A stretch of 25,868 nt of DNA from CAZIWX01 sp964543125 (GTDB lineage Bacteria; Fidelibacterota; UBA8477), in contig CAZIWX010000030.1 of assembly GCA_964543125.1 (NCBI GenBank), forward strand, positions 1-25,868. The letters are read 5' to 3'. The stretch's first letter is position 1. The number at the start of each line of letters is the position of its first letter. Made by a program: the position numbers and the translations under genes. Positions 25,138-25,868 of the stretch are shown piece after piece. The notes under the pieces were generated by a model that saw nothing but the letters and a program-made list of their open reading frames with translations, searched no databases and was not told where the DNA came from.

Positions 25138-25216
25138 CCGAAAATAATTGCCGTTTTTCTTAATTAAAAAAATCAAGGCATGTTTCGGCCCCTATCCTTA
25201 ATACAACCGCAATTAT
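25135..25216 (-). promoter_or_regulatory. Alternative pairing region (attenuator and antiterminator arms)
   Basis: Minus-strand arm GGGCCGAAA (25183-25191), inside codons 15-18 of the leader ORF, pairs over nine bases with TTTCGGTCC (25135-25143), one G-T included. That pairing consumes the first bases of the terminator stem; AAGG (25196-25199) can extend it with CCTT (25128-25131). A competing 8-bp pairing joins ATAATTGC (25209-25216), covering the first Cys codon, with GCAATTAT (25144-25151). These mutually exclusive helices fit a ribosome-stalling attenuator. Confidence 0.65.
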
Positions 25217-25235
25217 CAACAACTATAAGATTCAT
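25173..25235 (-). CDS. Cysteine-containing leader peptide (20 aa)
   Basis: ATG at 25235, TGA at 25173-25175, with AAAAGG (25243-25248) seven bases upstream as a proper ribosome site. The peptide starts MNLIVVDN, then Cys-Gly-Cys at residues 9-11, then IKDRGRNMP. Two cysteine codons (TGC, TGT) within three codons are striking for such a short ORF ahead of cysteine-forming enzymes. It begins about 20 bases after the predicted transcription start and ends 36 bases before the terminator stem. Presumed role: a ribosome sensor of Cys-tRNA charging rather than a functional protein. Confidence 0.7.
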   Translation of the reverse strand: MNLIVVDNCGCIKDRGRNMP

Positions 25236-25261
25236 AATATTACCTTTTAACAATCAACAGA

Positions 25262-25289
25262 AGTATAACGGTAAAGTTAAAATAGTCAA
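25262..25289 (-). promoter_or_regulatory. Promoter of the reverse-transsulfuration operon
   Basis: On the minus strand -35 TTGACT (25284-25289), a 16-base spacer, and -10 TATACT (25262-25267). The predicted start is near 25255, giving a leader of about 170 bases to the first enzyme gene. This is among the best sigma-70-like matches in the window. Confidence 0.75.
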
Positions 25290-25302
25290 GACAATTATTG
25301 TC
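25290..25302. promoter_or_regulatory. Palindrome abutting the -35 box, candidate operator
   Basis: GACAAT-A-ATTGTC on the minus strand, perfect 6-base arms around one base, directly upstream of TTGACT. A direct repeat ACATAT (+ strand about 25303-25308 and 25315-25320) lies just beyond it. The position suits a transcription factor site; no regulator can be named. Confidence 0.4.
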
Positions 25303-25320
25303 ACATATCGTCGAACATAT

Positions 25321-25775
25321 TGACATGGTATCTAGTTAATCTGCTTGAAAAATAACAGGTTACCGGATTGAGCAAGTTAAAGTGTTTATATTTCCGGTCA
25401 TCTCCACCGGTCACCGTTCATAAGCGAACTTGGTTGGCTACCCCGTGGCGGATCCCCTCCATGTAGTAGGGAATATCAATACGGTCCGCCGGTATCAACG
25501 TCCCGGTGGTGCAAAGGTTCGAAGCCCTTACACTTCCATTCCGTTGCCGGCTGCACCCTTAGTGTTTCATCCCCCGCGTGCAAGACCTTCTAAATGATCC
25601 CGGGACGACGCTTTTTACATGCTAAACCCAGGCTGTGGATGTTCACCACACAATCTTGAAAGCGCTATGGACCCGGGGAAGCGGGAAATTCAATTCCATC
25701 GCGCTGATGCGAAGTGCAACCGCAAATTGGGATTGTTTACTACAAAATATATTACGCCGCCCGCGGCTAATAAAT
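25321..25775. other. Long gene-free stretch with nested inverted repeats
   Basis: No protein I would support is encoded here; frames longer than 40 codons exist on both strands but have no start context or recognisable motif. Perfect complementary pairs occur in order: CCGGT/ACCGG around 25395-25411, GGCGGA (25447-25452) with TCCGCC (25485-25490), and GGTGCA (25508-25513) with TGCACC (25552-25557). The last encloses an imperfect GTGCAAAGG/CCCTTACAC hairpin. It may be a noncoding RNA gene or a decayed mobile element or gene. I recognise no RNA class (not tmRNA, RNase P, SRP or a riboswitch I know). Confidence 0.4.
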
Positions 25776-25803
25776 AAAGAGCCCCGGTTTCCCGGGGCTC
25801 TTT
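25776..25803 (-). terminator. Strong hairpin terminator (nearly symmetric) after the right-edge gene
   Basis: AAAGAGCCCCGG (25776-25787) and CCGGGGCTCTTT (25792-25803) are perfect 12-base arms around a 4-base loop. On the minus strand TTTATTTATT follows, 20 bases after the stop of the right-edge gene. The + strand tail is poorer, so it mainly serves the minus-strand gene. Confidence 0.85.
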
Positions 25804-25823
25804 ATAGGAGAAAAAGAGATTAA

Positions 25824-25868
25824 CTACCGCAACAGGTCCGACATTTTTTCAACTACATAATCAGCATG
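25824..25868 (-). CDS. C-terminal end of an unidentified gene (partial)
   Basis: The last 14 codons of a minus-strand gene entering from the right edge: HADYVVEKMSDLLR, then TAG at 25824-25826. The other minus frames contain stops here, and a strong terminator lies just downstream, so this is a real gene end. ADYVV-x-SxxELL-like endings are common in HAD-superfamily phosphatases, but 14 residues are too few to assign a family. Confidence 0.6.
   Translation of the reverse strand, partial: HADYVVEKMSDLLR

Noticed and set aside
25321..25775. tmRNA, RNase P RNA, SRP RNA or group II intron
   Set aside because: None of the diagnostic sequences (tmRNA ends and tag, RNase P GAGGAAAGTCC, intron domain V) could be found on either strand.
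25635..25823. A 62-codon + strand ORF near the right edge
   Set aside because: No ribosome site and no recognisable motif. It crosses the perfect terminator hairpin at 25776-25803.

Overview
The window is a conserved bacterial chromosome segment of medium GC. It most likely comes from an uncultured member of the FCB superphylum (Calditrichota, KSB1, Marinimicrobia or Ignavibacteria-like). The main clues are a secreted protein with a type IX secretion (T9SS) type A sorting domain (QNYPNPFNP start), a long SecA (1005 aa, extra insertion, C-terminal zinc motif), and a partial exported protein with a carboxypeptidase-like regulatory domain, as in TonB-dependent receptors. The phylum assignment is inference. 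There is no prophage, insertion sequence or CRISPR array.

Left part (1-8055), mostly + strand. A truncated exported protein runs off the left edge with its own promoter and a hairpin-rich leader. A 567-base intergenic region follows, then a PhoH-family ATPase overlapping an FAD oxidoreductase, and a REP-like palindrome. Next is a co-directional acyl-CoA cluster: thiolase, 3-hydroxyacyl-CoA dehydrogenase, short-chain acyl-CoA dehydrogenase and leucine-type amino acid dehydrogenase, running into nusB. The cluster reads as amino-acid and short-chain fatty-acid catabolism.

Middle (8056-15281), + strand. secA is preceded by a 30-codon ORF that ends four bases before its start codon. Then come a T9SS-exported protein with cohesin-like repeats and a strong terminator, tRNA-Leu(TAG) with its own terminator, an aldo/keto reductase and methylenetetrahydrofolate reductase (metF).

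Right part (15278-25868), - strand. In transcription order: a partial gene at the right edge, a strong terminator, a long gene-poor stretch, a two-gene reverse-transsulfuration operon (cystathionine beta-synthase-like and cystathionine gamma-lyase-like), ligA, biotin carboxylase, biotin carrier protein, a TerB/J-domain co-chaperone, a methylmalonyl-CoA mutase catalytic subunit without a B12 domain, and a monofunctional biotin ligase. Carboxylase, mutase and biotin ligase together suggest the propionyl-CoA to methylmalonyl-CoA to succinyl-CoA route, which would take up the C3 end products of the amino-acid catabolism on the left. The carboxyltransferase and the B12-binding subunit lie outside the window.

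The most striking element is upstream of the reverse-transsulfuration operon. A near-consensus promoter drives a leader containing a 20-codon ORF with a Cys-Gly-Cys stretch. It is followed by a Rho-independent terminator just before the first enzyme gene, and mutually exclusive pairings can be drawn by eye. This has the architecture of a cysteine-codon transcription attenuator.
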